Program-made: the position numbers and the translations under genes | Source: Holacanthus passer | Taxonomy: Eukaryota > Chordata > Actinopteri > Pomacanthidae | Direction: 5' to 3' | DNA: 64,000 nucleotides | Assembly (NCBI GenBank): GCA_025331565.1 | Contig: JAFREQ010000017.1 | Coordinates: 1,550,001 to 1,614,000 of the forward strand | The notes under the pieces: generated by a model | What the model was told of the DNA's origin: nothing | Databases searched by the model: none | What the model saw: the letters and a program-made list of their open reading frames with translations, nothing else | Part shown: piece by piece, positions 19,704 to 34,500 of the stretch | How the letters are laid out: each line of letters begins with the position of its first letter | Numbering within the stretch: the stretch's first letter is position 1

Positions 19704-22700
19704 TTTAATCAAAATCCAGCCAACAGCTTCCGACACAGCTCATCATGTGCCTGTGTTGGAAAATGTTGACCTGAAGGAGGCGCAAGACAAAAGACCACAA
19801 GGGTCATGTGGACATGTTTTGGAGGGATGGATGGAATAATACAAGAATGCAACACAACGATTTTTTTCATAAAAACAGTGGTGTTGAAGCCTACCATGCT
19901 TCAACCCCACTGGTTTGGGAAAAAAAATCTTGGTTTTGGAAAAAAAATCCTTTTGGTTGGGAGCAAATCTTTGTGTGTGGCCAGCCAAATAAATTCTATT
20001 CACAGGAAACACTCAAATACAGGAATTCAAGCGCGACCCCTTTGAATGAAAGTTTTACATCAGCTCTCAATTATCCTTTGCATAATTTCTGCTGTGAAAG
20101 CCTCAGCTCAACACTACGCTGGCATTGGCACAGCAACATATTCTTTATAATTACAGAACAAACAGCTATGTAGAGTTGTATTCATTACTGGCAACTCAAA
20201 TCCACAAAACCTCCTTCAGTATCCCTGCATGACTTCACATGAGCAATCTATTCCAGATTTGTCAAGTACTTTCTCTGTCCAGATGTCCATTAAAATACAT
20301 CTGCTGTATTGGGGTATCCCTGCGAAACACCATATAACTGTCAAGGTCAGTAACCGTCTTAATCACACTGATTTCTCCAAAAATATACACTTATGTGCCA
20401 GTTGCCAAATCATATCATCCAGAATTGTCCCTTCACTATGGAAATGAGTTGCAACTGTCCTTGCTGGGCTAATGATTCACCCAGACTGGAACGGCAGATA
20501 AACGCTATTAAAATCCATTACACGTGTGCCGAAGGATAAACATGACAACAGATAATATTTTACAGTAAATTTTCCAGAATTATATGGTCTCGACATGATT
20601 AAGTTGCCCGGTCTGAGTAACTTTTGGCTGCCTTCGCAAAAAGTCTGTAGCAGGAAATTTTTGCCAAACTTACGGCCCCAGCAGGTTCCACTGCCCTAGT
20701 TTCTCAGAATGGGATTGTCTCAGCTCTTTTAGGGCATAAAAGAAAAAAACTTTCTGACACGACGAGACAAAGAAGTATCGATTTTCTAAATCAACAATGG
20801 TCCCATGAACTGCAGCTTTTCATCTCTCTCTGTGTAGCGTACTGACGACTGACATAAATGTGGAGGACCTGGGTTAAGGGCAGCAGGTTAGTATGGAGTA
20901 AGGTCCACATATCTGGCACAGGAACAGAGGGGAGTTAATATAGCAGACAGGGATATAATGACGCTCGGTGCTAGAGTGCAGACACAGGACAGGATAAAGT
21001 TTCCGTCTCTTTCCTTTCCTCTCACACATCACTCACCATAACTACTACACCGCCTGAAAAAGAAGTGAGTCAAAACATCGTGACATAGTTTCTGTGAGTG
21101 AAGCGGGTAGAAGGTCAGTGCGCTGATGAATTAAATGTGATATAACATGCAATTTAAGAACATCACAACATAATCCTAACATTTCTTGTGTTACCAAAAA
21201 AGATTTTGTGCGGTTCCAAAAACAAGGCTTGTTCAATAAATTGTCATTTTCTACTTCTTACTCATCAAATGTGATTAATTTGTTTACTTGTAGAATCTCT
21301 TCCTTTAAGATTATAAATGTAACGGCAGTAAAGCAGGATTAAGGATTTGGCAAGAACATTTCACAGTATAGCATTTCATTCTGTTGATAAGAGTAGTGCT
21401 GTGCTTAAGTTCTGCATGATTGCTGGTACATCCCTTTCACAATAGTAATAGTCTGTGGGTCTCACAGGATCCAACAACACAAGAAATGCAGAGTGTTTTA
21501 AATAAAAAAAAAACATAATTTTTTAGTAGCGTTCCAAACCACCACACATTCTTAAGGTTTCACAATCCTCATTCTTTGTAGTTTGCAGTTTAAGAGTTGT
21601 GACAAACTTCAGTTGGGAGTTAGGTGGTCTGCGTTTTTTTCAAACTTTCATTAGACTTTCTTCTAAAACTGAAGCGTCTGTCTTTCATCTAGACCGAACA
21701 TCTGGAAGTGATTAAGCATCAAACCATTTAAGGAGAAAGAGTTTCAGAAAAGGCAAAATGAGCAGTGAGGAGAGATATTGTGCAGCTAAAGAAAAAAAGG
21801 TAGAGGTAGCAGAGCTGAATGGAGTGGACGGTGTATCATAGACCAGACGTGCGGTACTATTTTTCAGCTTTCAAATGACCTGCACAGGTTACAAGTACAA
21901 ATTATTGCAATAATGATGACAAAAAGGTCTACAGAGAGCAAGGAAGTAGAGTAGATCAGCGTATGTAGCAGCTCTATAAAAAGTCTGTGTAGTACTACTG
22001 TGAAAGCAGGCGTAGGTCACCAAAAAGGAATGTGACTTCAACACCTTGAAAACAACTTTAAGATGTTTTTAAAAGCCCTCTAGTGTGTACTAACCCAGTC
22101 AATGTTTGATATGAGCCATGATCCCAACAGGTAAACTGCGAGAATTTGAGCTGTAGCTCTTATTTAAAATGTCCTGTAGAATAACGGAATAAAAGAAAAA
22201 AACGTTGCAATACAATGCAATTTAATTTTGAAAAGCAGAAGGGTGGAAAGGTTAGCGGGGGGTCCTGGGAAAGGCCCGCATTGCCAGACATGTTGCTGAC
22301 CTTGATGTAGGCTCACAGCTGGGGAGGACTTCGCCATAATGTGCAGCATTTACCACCGCTGACAAACTCTTCTCTCACAATATCAGGGATAATTCTCAAT
22401 GAAGGTTTTACTTTGGCTGGAAAAATAAATATGACAAAAACTCCACTGGAAGCGTGAGCGTGCTGGTGTGTGTGGCGTTAACCCTTGGCCACCTGGAATG
22501 ACAGAAGCAGCTCAGTAACCCATCTGAGAGGCTCCTGCTTAAAACATTAACCTGTTTATTTTCCAAAGGTCAAATGGGAGAAACAAACCTGCCACTATTT
22601 TCTTATGTGTGCTGACCACTAATTAGCCAACGGAAAGAAAACAAAGTGAAAACTGCTGGTTTGAGCTATTTGAGCTGAAGAATAATCAATTTGAATGACA

Positions 22701-25700
22701 ATCTCATAACAAGATGTGGAGGATTTAAAACAAATAAGTGGGTTGGAAAAGCTTGTCTTTTACCTCAATTTAATATTTCCAATGGATGTTAAATTGTTTT
22801 CCATTAGCTGCTGTGCAGATATTGTAGATGTTTTTGTTCACATTTTACTTCGATCAACTTAATGCAAAAATTAAAAGTTTAGGTGAATAGGGACATAACT
22901 TTTAATTTCAAAGGGCACAATCATAGTAAAATGCCATAATACCATAATAATGTCTGCAAATACACAAAGCTGCATTTTCAAATCTGACCTGACATGATGA
23001 ATGACTCTCACATGATTCTACATCAGAGCACACTGCTGAGGTTGAAGGTGTACCTCTGAAGTGACCTCCAATAAACCCAAATCACCACAAAAGTCACCAG
23101 TAAAGTCAGTTAAAAGCCTCTGAGACTCGCCCAGGGTCCCGTGTGGGAGGTGAACTGATGCTAGAAGCTTGCTGAGTTGATCCACTCTCACAAAACTTCC
23201 ACCAGGGGAGGTAACCTCGCATCAGATACCCATGGAGCCAGGCCTGTCAGGCTCCAGCTTGGCTCTGTTTCAGCTAGTCATCCCTTTCACAGCCATCCAA
23301 TAGCTGCGCTGGGCTCCGGTCTGCTGAGGCAGGCCAGGCGGTGGATCCCAGGGTTTGGGTAGGTGGGAGGGGAGCTAATATGAACCATGCTCAGCATGTG
23401 GGGGTGCAGGAGCACTGATGTGGGCTAGGCTAGTGCTACAGCTGCCTGCAGTGGGTGGGAGAATGCCCACTGAGCATGGCATGCACAAACACAGCGCAGA
23501 TGCGGTTGCGGAGCCAGATTGGACCCCGGTTCCCAGAGATCCACGAGCCCGTTTGATGAGACGATTCAACCCTGGAGTTTGTCCTCTCTTCTCTGTGTGA
23601 GCCAGGTCTCCAGTACAGGCTGCTTCATTGCTGTGATCAAGCTGTCTTTCAGTAAATTTATGATCACAACTGGCAACAGAGAACACTGCATTCATCAACA
23701 GAGAACCAGTGGAGTCAAAATTGCCAAAACCAGTTAACTTTTCATCTGTGACATGGATTCATAGTCTCCATACAGACATTCAAAGTAAGTACCATGCAAC
23801 CACCATGCTAATTTTATCATTCGGTGGTCAAGTCAAAGCAGCACATATAATCGCTAATAACACACTGGAGACGTCTGATTAAATTGTCTTGTCTGCTTTC
23901 ATAGTTTGGCTGATCACAAAGCAGATCTCTCTTTTCTGCTTTAATATTGTTTCAAGGAGGATTTAAATTTGCACGAAGAAGCCTCCTCTGCACGCAGAAT
24001 CACATACAGATGCTGACTCCGCATCACATATGGACATCGATACAGACATGAAGACACAAATATACAAGCAGTATTCGCTTTGTGTGCATTTACAGTAATG
24101 TTCCTGAGGCATCGCTGAGGTCAGCAGTTAAAGTTAGACTGGGATGGATTGGTTCGAGTTTCCCAGCGCAGCAGGGGGAGCCAGATCTGTGGTGTGGCAG
24201 GGGCTCGAGTCTTCCAGAGCTCTGCAGCTCTTACTACACAGCACCGGTAGGGTCCTGATGAAATACCAAGACTTCATCTCTCAACTGCCTTCATCTTTCA
24301 GAGGGCAGGAAATGGGAAAGGCATTGCACAAGACGCAGCATCCAGACAACACTGACATTTGAAGGTGGTTGATCTTATAGCAGAGTTTTAAAAGTCACTC
24401 AGTATGAAGGACATGTTTATTGACAGTCGTACTGCCATAGTAATTTCATTTCAGCTTGCTGGAAAACAGTAATTAAAACAGGCAGTTTGGAAAGTGGAGA
24501 CAGAGTATTGTGTCACTCTGTGTAGTTGCTTATGTTGAGAGTCTAGACCTGTCCAGTCTCACAGGAGGATCATACAAATAAACTCCAAACAGAAAGATGG
24601 CCCATATTTAAGAAACAGTAAAGGTTTTTTGAGAAACAGTAAAGGTTTCTAAATTGCATTATTTTGTGTTTTTCGAATCATTTGTCTTGTAGTAACTGCA
24701 TTTTAGATTCAACACACACTGTCTTACATGGTTTCAGTGACAGTGTCTGGTTGGTACTTGAAATAGCTTGACAGAGCCACTTACTTCAATGATGTAAGAT
24801 GTAAATAAATCAATAGATCATCAGCACTGTGCTTACATGTTTTATAAATGCATTAGGCAGCGGCTCCACTAAGTGACAGCTCACATCATTACTCAGTTTT
24901 TTCACCCCAGGCAGCGGCTGCTCCCCATAATGATGAAGTTGACCGACTTTCCTGTCGTGATGTGGCTTGGAGACAATTTAACAAGACCATAATTCTGTTG
25001 CCATGTGGCACCAGCTTTTAATTTAATGTTCACTTGGTGAATGAATCAGTCAACCTATCAGCCGTTCTCCTAGGAGACTCCAAACTTCATTGTAACCCTG
25101 TTGGAGGCTTGATCTTGTTTTTCAGTGAAATAAAGGCCATTTATTTACACAGTTAAAGGGTTTAAAGAAGTTAATGTTCAGTTGCTTTATTAATAGCAAT
25201 GACGTCGCAAACCAGGTTTATATGTTCATTTCATTTGACTGTTTTAAAGTCCAAAGCCCATAAAAATGTCTGACGTCGTCCACATACAAACAGGTCACTA
25301 CATTGTTAATGGCAAAAAGCAAACCAAACCAAACCAGTACATGTCTTTAGCAGCCAGATCTTACACAGTCCACAAGACACATTTCAGCATCATTATTCAG
25401 TCATTGGTCTCACATCTGTCTGACGGATCAAATATGATTTCATTTTCATCAAGGCAGCTGTCTACATCAACCAGTAATAGCTTCATTTGCACTTTATATG
25501 TGTAGCCAACAGCGAGCATATTTCTAGGTTTCAAGACAGATCTTGCATGTCCTTAATAGTTTTCTGACAGTGATTTCATCATCTATGTAAACGATCAAGC
25601 GTATTACTGCAAGTCTGCTGATTGAAATAGGGAGATTGCAACCCACCTCCCAACAGCCACAGCTTTACTGTGCTTGTCTTGTAGTAATGTAATCAGTCCT

Positions 25701-28560
25701 GAGGGAGGAGAACTGAATCAGTCTCCAATGTCGCTCTCTGTAAGCCGAGGAAGAGGAGAGGGGGTGGGGGTGAGTCAGGGCATCGGGGTCATGAAGGCCT
25801 ACTGGAACCATACACATAAACACACCCTGTCACTGACTGATAAACATTGCAAACAAATGAAGACTGCCTCGGCAGGGTTCTGGCGTGCACGCGGTTTCTC
25901 CACTAAAGTCTGTTTAACTGTGAGCCCAGTCCTGAAGGAAGTCATCCCTGGTTCAGACGTGGGTTGGATACATAAAGACAACATGCTCCGGCAATGGAAA
26001 CGGTCCGGAGAGCTGAGTGTCTGTTTGGATCTCTTTCTTTTGTTTCGCCGAGTTGCATAATTGTGAGTCAACAGAGATTCATCCTGAGCAGACGGAGAAT
26101 CGTGTACAGATAGACAGATGAGTGCACACAGACACACACGCAATATGTACGGTAACTTTCCAAACACTTCCCTGCCAACAACAAACAACAGCTGTTCTTC
26201 ACATAAAGCTCCGGCTCCGTCACATGGAGATGGATAGAGATACTGGCGCTCTGTCATCATTACACCTTTTATCTTTCTGGAAAATGTGATAATGAGATTC
26301 TGCATATTTCCACATGCAAAACTACGTCACCTCCTAGACGAGAACCCTTTTTGTTATGTTATTCCCATTTGACATGTTCAATATGGTTACAATGTGATAT
26401 TTGTATGTTTACCATCTGAGATGTTCGCTCTGACTCGTGAGCAGTTTTTTTTTTTTCATGCAAATTCTTTTGAGCCTCCAAAGCAATAGGTGGGTTTCAT
26501 TTCCTCGCTAGGATATTTATTTAGTTCTCGGCAAAATATTTAGGTGATAGGGTAATTATATTTTATCTTGTATACATGTCCAGTCCCCTCCTTCATGTGA
26601 TTCATTTCAAACAATCCCTTCTGAGTATACATAAGGTAGTCAGTGAGCACTTCAGTTGTTTCTCAGACCAAAAGGGACTTCCACAGTAAACATGTCCTCC
26701 GCAAGATTACACTCACGCAAGCTCCTAAAAGGAACACACACAAGTCTGAATTAAACATATTTAATCCATTTGAAAGATAAAAAAAAACCTGTTTGGGTTA
26801 CACAAAAGCTGAGCTTTGGCCAGGACTTCCCCTGATGATCCCCATGGTATATTCATACACACCTCAAATTTACCTCACACACTACCCGACAGCACTTATC
26901 CACAAGCCCGAGTCTGCTCAGTGATTACATTTCCTGCTTTTTGCTGAGCAATGAGATTTACATAGGATGGGGTTGTTATCATCAAGTGTCTGGATATATG
27001 CCTCAGTATTAATTGCTTGGCCAGCTGTGCAGGAGAATGCCTTCTGTGTACATCTGGCAGAGAGCGGCTCAGTGATCAAATTCTTCAAGCTTTCCACTGT
27101 TAGTATTGGCAAATCAGAGGTTTAGACATCTATTTGTGTCTGTTGTAAGTTTGCTAGAGCACAGTATTAAAGGGTCAATTCACCTAAATCACAGAAACAC
27201 CTCGTATTTTACCATTTATTTGTTGTCTACCCACAAACTGTTTGGAGTGGTAGAGACCCTGATGGCAGACATTGCAAAACTAAAATCAAACCTCTCCTCA
27301 CAGTCTCCTACAAATATGGCTACCTTTGTTAGATTTGTGGGAGCTGTCAATTTAATGTGATCACTTTTAATATTAATATGCAAATTAATATTACACATCA
27401 CCATATTGATATGAGTATGATTGACTTTTCATTAAATTGAGACTGCTGCTTGATCTTGATGGAAATCAGATCGTCAGATTACACAGTCATTTGTTATGAC
27501 TGGAATATATGAAATACAAAATGAATTTACATAAAGGATATTGCATCTTTTTCATTATATTGTGCTTTGGCCAGAACCCGCCATTAATTTCAGTTTTGGT
27601 GCAGACAATAGCTCCTGGTAAGGTCTCCAAAAGCAAACTGGTCACAGGTTAGTGGTCAGATTGAATGACTTAAAGACCACATGGTTGAAGTGGCTTCAAG
27701 GTGAGAGAGTCACCGCACCCAAAAAGAGAAAGTTGGGTTGGCTGAGTTCTTGTGCAAGTCCTACAGTAGCCAAGCCCAGTAGTCCAGTAGCCAGGTCTGC
27801 ACCCATGGGGGCAATAACAATCACCGAAACAAATATAACCTCCAACAAGGGCAGATAAAGTTTGGTGGCAGGTGAAGGGACCTTAGTAAACTGGCCCCTG
27901 GTTATAAAAACTGACTGTGTCCCTTCAGTAATCTCCAAATGAATGGGGACATTTTCAATAACGCTGCAAGGAAGACAGAGTATGATAGAAGCAGCAGATA
28001 GTGCATATGAAGGCATGCGGAGGTCACACCTAACTGATTTGTTTTGCCTTTTCTATGCCTTTCTGTGCCAATATATACTCTGATAAGGGATCACTGAAAA
28101 TAAGGGAAGGGTTTCCTTGCAAAATGAGATATCCACACCTCAAGCGAAACCGAACAAGTAAAAATGAAAATATGTGCTACTGTAACAGAATTCCTTTGTT
28201 GACAAAAAGAATAAAACACATGAAGAATGGATCTCTTCACTTCAAGGTACTGGATTAACAGTGAACTTAAAGAGCCAAGACCTTAATCATGCTCAGTGTA
28301 ACCTGCTTTGAGATGAGTAAGAAATATTTGCCTGGTGCTTTTTTTGCTTTCGCCCAACACATGCTAGGTTAGGCTACAGCCTCTTTGACCCTGAAGTGGA
28401 CAGTAGATGATGAATGAATGAAAATGATAAAATCACACTGTACAAACCATCTATAGTGAAAATGTCCTAAAAACAAATTTCTCCCAAAATGCCATATTAT
28501 TCCCATCTCATCCTTGTCTGGATATCTTAAAAATGAGCACAACACACAACGCTTGATCAT
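19699..28560. other. Non-coding, probably upstream intron, second part
   Basis: No supportable gene on either strand. It contains an A-rich imperfect duplication around 19915-19952, a 21-bp tandem duplication at 24611-24648 and a short AAACC repeat at 25321-25335. Open frames here are short and without family resemblance. Confidence 0.6.
24611..24648. repeat. 21-bp tandem duplication
   Basis: AGAAACAGTAAAGGTTT occurs at 24611-24627 and again at 24632-24648, with a period of 21 bases. Confidence 0.92.
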
Positions 28561-31500
28561 GTTTGTGCGAGTTCATCCATCTGTGTGTGTGTGATTTACG
28601 CAGAAAGGGGTACGAGGCACACCTAATCTAATCCAATCAAGCAGAAAGTTCTGACTAACGTGAGGTCCTAAGTCACAGGTCAGCCAAATGTCCAGCTGCC
28701 CTCTGTGACCTTTGGCCCGGTGACCATCTATTCCGTCTTTCATCTGGTAGCCAGCACCCGCCACTTGTGTCAGGGAGGCACATGAGGTTCTTCTACCTTC
28801 ATCAATAACCAAGGCAGACAAGTGAATTATGGCACAGGAAAAGAAGGAAGGATAATATAAATCACAGATAAATTGGCACCTAACTTCTCCCTGGAGTCTT
28901 TTGTGCGTTTCCATGATCCAAGTAAATGTTGTTCTGCCTTCGTAATTAAAGACTGCTCTGATGTTCTGAGGTATGATATTATAGGGCATCTCAGACCGGC
29001 AAATGATCTTCAAATAAGCCACGAGCAGTAACCCACTTATTAACAAGAGAGTGAAGCCAAAAGACAACATTTCGTTTAATGCTTTAATACGTCAGCTACA
29101 ATTCTGCAGCATGCACACTCTGTCATTTAGATGTTGGAGTCAACGCTTCATTGGCTATGCTGAAACCCCATTTCCAGCCGTCTTCTGTGTTTCATTTCGT
29201 CTCAATTTGTGGCTACTTGTTCTGTGAGTGATGAAAATGCACGAGCAAACCCGAACAAACAGCACTGAGCTAAACTGACCCCAGGATCACAGCAGGGAAA
29301 CATCGTCATTATAATTGAATGCATACATCATGCACATGGAAGAGGTGAGCGGGTCATCATCTATCATCTCCTTATCTGCAGACACATTCAATGAGCTCAA
29401 TGTGAACTTTCACTGTTAGTTTGGCGATGGTAGGACAGTGTTCCAGAAAAACATATGTCATGGTGCTGTGGTTAATCTCAAATCCCTTCTCATCTCTTCT
29501 TCATGAGAATAGATAATCGGTTGCCAGCACGATTCATCATCATCAGTTTTGTGTGAATACCATACTCTGGAGGATTCCTCATCATCAGACTGTACGTTCA
29601 GTTGGAAGCCAAAAGATTTCTGTTTGCTGATGTCAGTATCTCTCTTACTCCTCTTTCATTTGATCTGCAGGAGAATACCGGATGCTTTTTTTAAAACTCC
29701 AATAATGCTGATCCACTCAAATTCTTGAGTCAGAGATCTTTTTTGCAACAACTTTTATGCCACTGAATGCATGATACATTATATGCAAAGGAAATGATAA
29801 AACAGTGGTATAAAAATCACTGCAAAAAACCTAGGAAGGTCAACATAATTTCCACCAAAATGTGAGTAAATAAACACAATATATTTATAAAGATTCATTT
29901 TCCATTAGGCTTAGATCTTATCATAGTCTTTTCTTATCTGGAAGATTATTGTAGTCTACCTCCAATCACCTCACAAAGCAAACAGCATATTAATTTTACT
30001 TCTGAACTTTTACTTCAAGTATCTGCTGATGCGTAACAAAATGTTGCATTACCAGATGCAAAGCATGAAAATGTCTTTTCAGTCAAAGCAGAGCCAACAC
30101 ACAAAATGGACAATCTGCTGTTTCCTGTTGTACATCTTTCTTAATGCTACCTGTTAGCAGGAGAACATTCAATAATTATATCCTTCTGAATAGGTAAATG
30201 CTTATAAATGATTCACAAGTTCTGCATTGCCGTGCACCATTTGTAGAATAACCTAATTACATAAAAGCCTGACTGTTGTAACAAACTGGCAGTGGTACTA
30301 CGTGTTGTTGAGAAACTCATTACTCTACATTAGTTTTTGTGTCTTGCGAATGCTATTGTCGAGTTGAACAAATTATTCATAGTCATGCATATTAGTCTTT
30401 CAAACATGCCCATTATAGTCAAACAAATTAGCCCATTAAAGCAGTGTTATAGGACATTACACAGGCATTGAATGGGTTAATGCATCATATCCTGCTGGGA
30501 GACCCTGGCCACTAACCTCTGTGACTCTCTGTTGAGCGCTTTGACTCTAGACCCCTGTGACAATGGCAGAAATAAATCACAGTTTGATTCCTGAGGAAAG
30601 ATTTACCGGAAGGAGTGGAATGTGTCACAGTTTGTAAGAACCGCCTGACCTAACAGACACAACAGCAGTCAAAGGTCACCGTTTCTCTTCCTTGTCTGCT
30701 TGACTGGGGAAGGAGGAAGATGGGAAGCGTGTTATGGTGCAGTGAGCGTCCCTCAAACAAAGCACAGAAAAGAAAGACTAAAGATCGGTTGTGAACTTCG
30801 GGAGGCTGTTTTTTAACAGGAGCCAAAGTTAACTGTAAACTGCATGAGGTAAATGTTTACTTTAAGCCTGAAATCATATAAAGCCATCCTGTTTATTCTT
30901 GTTTACCAGCCTAGCTGCAGTGGGATGACTTTATGTAAAAGGACACCAAAGGACGAGTGGCAGAATAGTCCAGCTTTCTTTGGATGGAGCTGCTTTTTGC
31001 TGCTATTTAATGGAGGAGTTTGGTATTTTGCTCACATTTAATATGTTACCCCCTCATACGAAGCACATGCAAACCGGACTGATGTGGACAAAAGTGGGTT
31101 TGTGAGTAAAGAGGATGTGAATTTTCTGTGCAGCTTCTTTGATAAGTTGTATTTTTACAGCTTGAGCACATTTTCTGAGCCATTCTTGCCCCTTTCTCTC
31201 TTCATGGCTCCACTTTAACACACCAAGGAGCTAACTATGATCGAATGCGTTTCTCCTTACAGGTACTGTATGTGTTCTTGCTTCTAAACTGACTAAAGAT
31301 TAATCCTCACATGGTCTTTATATTAGAGGCAGAAATTTGAGTCTCTCTGCACCTGTTACTTGAAAAATGGCCACAGCATGTAAGAGGCTGCTTTGTACTT
31401 GTAGAAACTATTCCTTATATAAAACTGTCACTACACTTCAGGCTCGACGTTAGCGTAGAAACTGAGGCATATCTTCATTTAGAGATAATGGCGATATTCC

Positions 31501-34500
31501 AGTATAGGTATAAAAGACAGGTCATGAAAGCAGCAGAGCAGATAAAGAGGAAGGACACAGACCATGACCAGATCAAAGAGGAGCGTAGGCTGTTTAATGA
31601 CAGGGGCTACTGGGCAATTCAAGTCCTGTAGTAGGGAGGATAAGCTGTCCAAAAGACGCATGCACCCGTGTCTTACATTTCTGGTGCCTTTCTGAAACAG
31701 GAGAAGAGCCAAGACAAACACAGCGAGGCCGCCCTGGGGTCACTGGTTTTGTGGGTAGTGGATGAGCTGGTGCGAGCGGCAGAGCAGCTCAAAGCCGGCA
31801 AGACAAAGGAAGAAGTGCTGAAAGATTAGCTAAATAAACAACCCAAGAAAATAAACAGCAGGCAGAGATTTTACTTAAGATGAAAAGAATATTAAAATAA
31901 TTATCTTTTTTGTGCGTGAAACAAAGAGAAGAGGGTCATTAAACTCTTTTGCCAGCCATTAAAAAAGGGAGCATGATTCCTCATTTGGCGTGTCTCTGTT
32001 TCCAGCACTAAGTGATGCAGCACTTAAAATTGAAAGTGAGGAGAGCCAACTGCTCCAGAAGAGCGGGGTCGGTTTTGAGGGGAAGATAAACGTGACCCAG
32101 TTGAGCATAACAGTAGGAGAGCAACTGTGAAGGAGAAACAGACGGAGCACATGGCACCCCTATGGTGCTGATTAACCCTGCCTTATGACACAACAGCCTT
32201 CAGGAAAACATTACAGCTAGCATTACAGATCACATGTTGGAGAGAACTGTCTGAGATATTAAAGTTTCACTGTTGGTCCCGTTCATTATTGCACTTCCTG
32301 GTTTTAGTTTTCAGTAGGAAATCATCAAATTTGGGATGCGGCATGGAAAACCTCTGCAATTCTTTCAAACGGTGGAACTCAAGACTCATACGAGTATCTT
32401 GCTCACATGGCAGGGTAGCAAAATTATGGTTTGAACTCTATTATGGTTTGAAAATCTGCTGATGTCTGCTCTTTATTGGAAGCACTGGGATTGGAAAATA
32501 AGGCCACATTAAAGAACACCAACAACGCTCGAGATAATACATAACCATTATGTGACCACATGCTTATGGTTTCAGTCTGAGGTTCGTTTCTGAAAATTGA
32601 AGTCAATCTCTGTGTTGATGTCTCCTGTTATGTTGTATTGATTTGGGTCTAAAAACACAGACTGCAAACTGATCTGAGATCTTCCATTGTAAAGTATTTC
32701 CAGAAAGAAAAAACACACAACAGTAACTTACATGTGCCAGTCATACTTGTGTGAGAGCGTAAAAGGGCGCATTGTATCACGAGGCCCGGAGCAAGTTTGG
32801 TACCTTTTTACAAAGAAAGGAAACGATGAAAAAACTGTGAGGAAAAAGTGGGGAAAAGTAAAGCCAAAGTATGAGAAGAAACACTAATCCTCCAACCCCC
32901 TGTTCCCTGTTTCCTCTGAGGCTGGGGCCTTCCAGGGCTCATTCAGCAGCAACTATACAATGTTTTCCTTCCCTTTAACAGATTACATCAGCACACTAGA
33001 GTCTATTCCCTTCAACTACACACGATTGCAGTATCTAACAAAAGTGTCTTTAACTGCGACTGCTGTGAGGGGCCCTGATTTTCACAGGCATATGGGAGAA
33101 CACAAAAAAATAACCTGAGATAACACAGGTCACTGCAAAGAGCTACTAAAAGATGCATTATCCACATGCATGTATTACAGACGCACTGGAAATTCTCAAC
33201 TGTGAAAAGCTGGATCCACTAATCCAGCAGGACCCCATACAAGGCTTGCAAACATTTCAATAAACGCCTGGATGTGGGGTAATGAGGGATTAGATGTGGC
33301 TTTCATAAAGAAACCCGAGGTTATTTGGGCTGTTTTAGTGTTAATAGCAGAAAAAGAAAAAAAAAAACGGAACAAAGAAAACATATTGTAATCCAAAAAG
33401 CCTATGTGAAATGGGAACTGTGGATTATTGGCAAGTCATGGGATCTCTCAAACATTGCTTCACCAGTATAACTTAAGCTCATTTGATGGGTTAAAGATTC
33501 AGGTGTCACATGATAGATTCTTTGGGGGAGAAACTGGCTCTGTGTGTAGCCAAACGATAAGCAGATCAACCACTCCTCAAAGGGATTACAACTAATTTCA
33601 GAGGGCAAAGGCTCAGAGAGGGGAACTAGTAAAACTGCGAATATCAGGTGCATGGCCAAAATTGGACTGGATGATCTTATGTTGTGCATTATTAAGTATG
33701 AAACAGAACTGCAGCTCCTCTCCTCTGAGACGTATCTCATATCATAATATAAAAAAGTCCACCTGTGGCGTAGCACCAAGATTCTGCTTGCATGATAAAA
33801 CAGGCAGATTTTCTTCATTTTCTATGACTTCATAAAAAAAATGTGCAGTAATGAAATATTTAGACAAATTTAAAATAAGCCTTAATCTCTGATCTGTCTA
33901 TTCACAGATAAAACCTCTCATACCAGCAGCGGTTTTTTTTTTCCAATGCTGATTCTGAAAGTGCAAATGATGACCCAAAAATGTCAACTCCGAGCAAAAG
34001 CTTCAATCAGTGATCAATAATTTATGAGGAATGATATCAGCATCCGTTTGCATATCACCACGCCAACACGCTCTTTAAGTGCATGTGGGCGATGATTACT
34101 GCCTCTCCTTTAGCCCCATTAAGCAGTTTTGTGGGGAAACATTTATTTCTTTGCCAAACACTCGCTCTGGAGATCAAAGTCTCCATCTCAGAGATATTTC
34201 ACTTTTTGTTCTGCACGCTGTGTGGCCTTTGGTTAAAGGTTTAAAGCACAACACTATTGAAAAATCACACTTCACACATTTGAAGTCTTGGGCCTTATTA
34301 TCATGAATTGACTTAAGACCTTTTGGCTGACCAGGGAGTGAGGGGGTTTTTTTGTAAGCTTTTCTTTGTTTGATATTTCACTGCCATTTGAGGATTTATT
34401 TTTTTCTGTTTTTTTTTTTTTAAATGAAGGAAGGATTATTTGTAGACATTCCAAGAAATCTTTAATGGCAGAATGAATCTAAGTTCTCCACAAAGTACAG

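Noticed and set aside
24144..24190. GGTTCGAGT word suggestive of a tRNA or tRNA-derived SINE B box
   Set aside because: No matching A box, cloverleaf arms or SINE body around it.
26918..27112. Possible cadherin exon, because it contains LDDNNP
   Set aside because: The surrounding residues show no cadherin strands, no LDRE and no splice sites in phase. The motif is accidental.
28573..29070. 165-codon open frame on the minus strand with a hydrophobic start
   Set aside because: No recognisable domain, no supporting splice or promoter context. One such frame is expected by chance in 64 kb.
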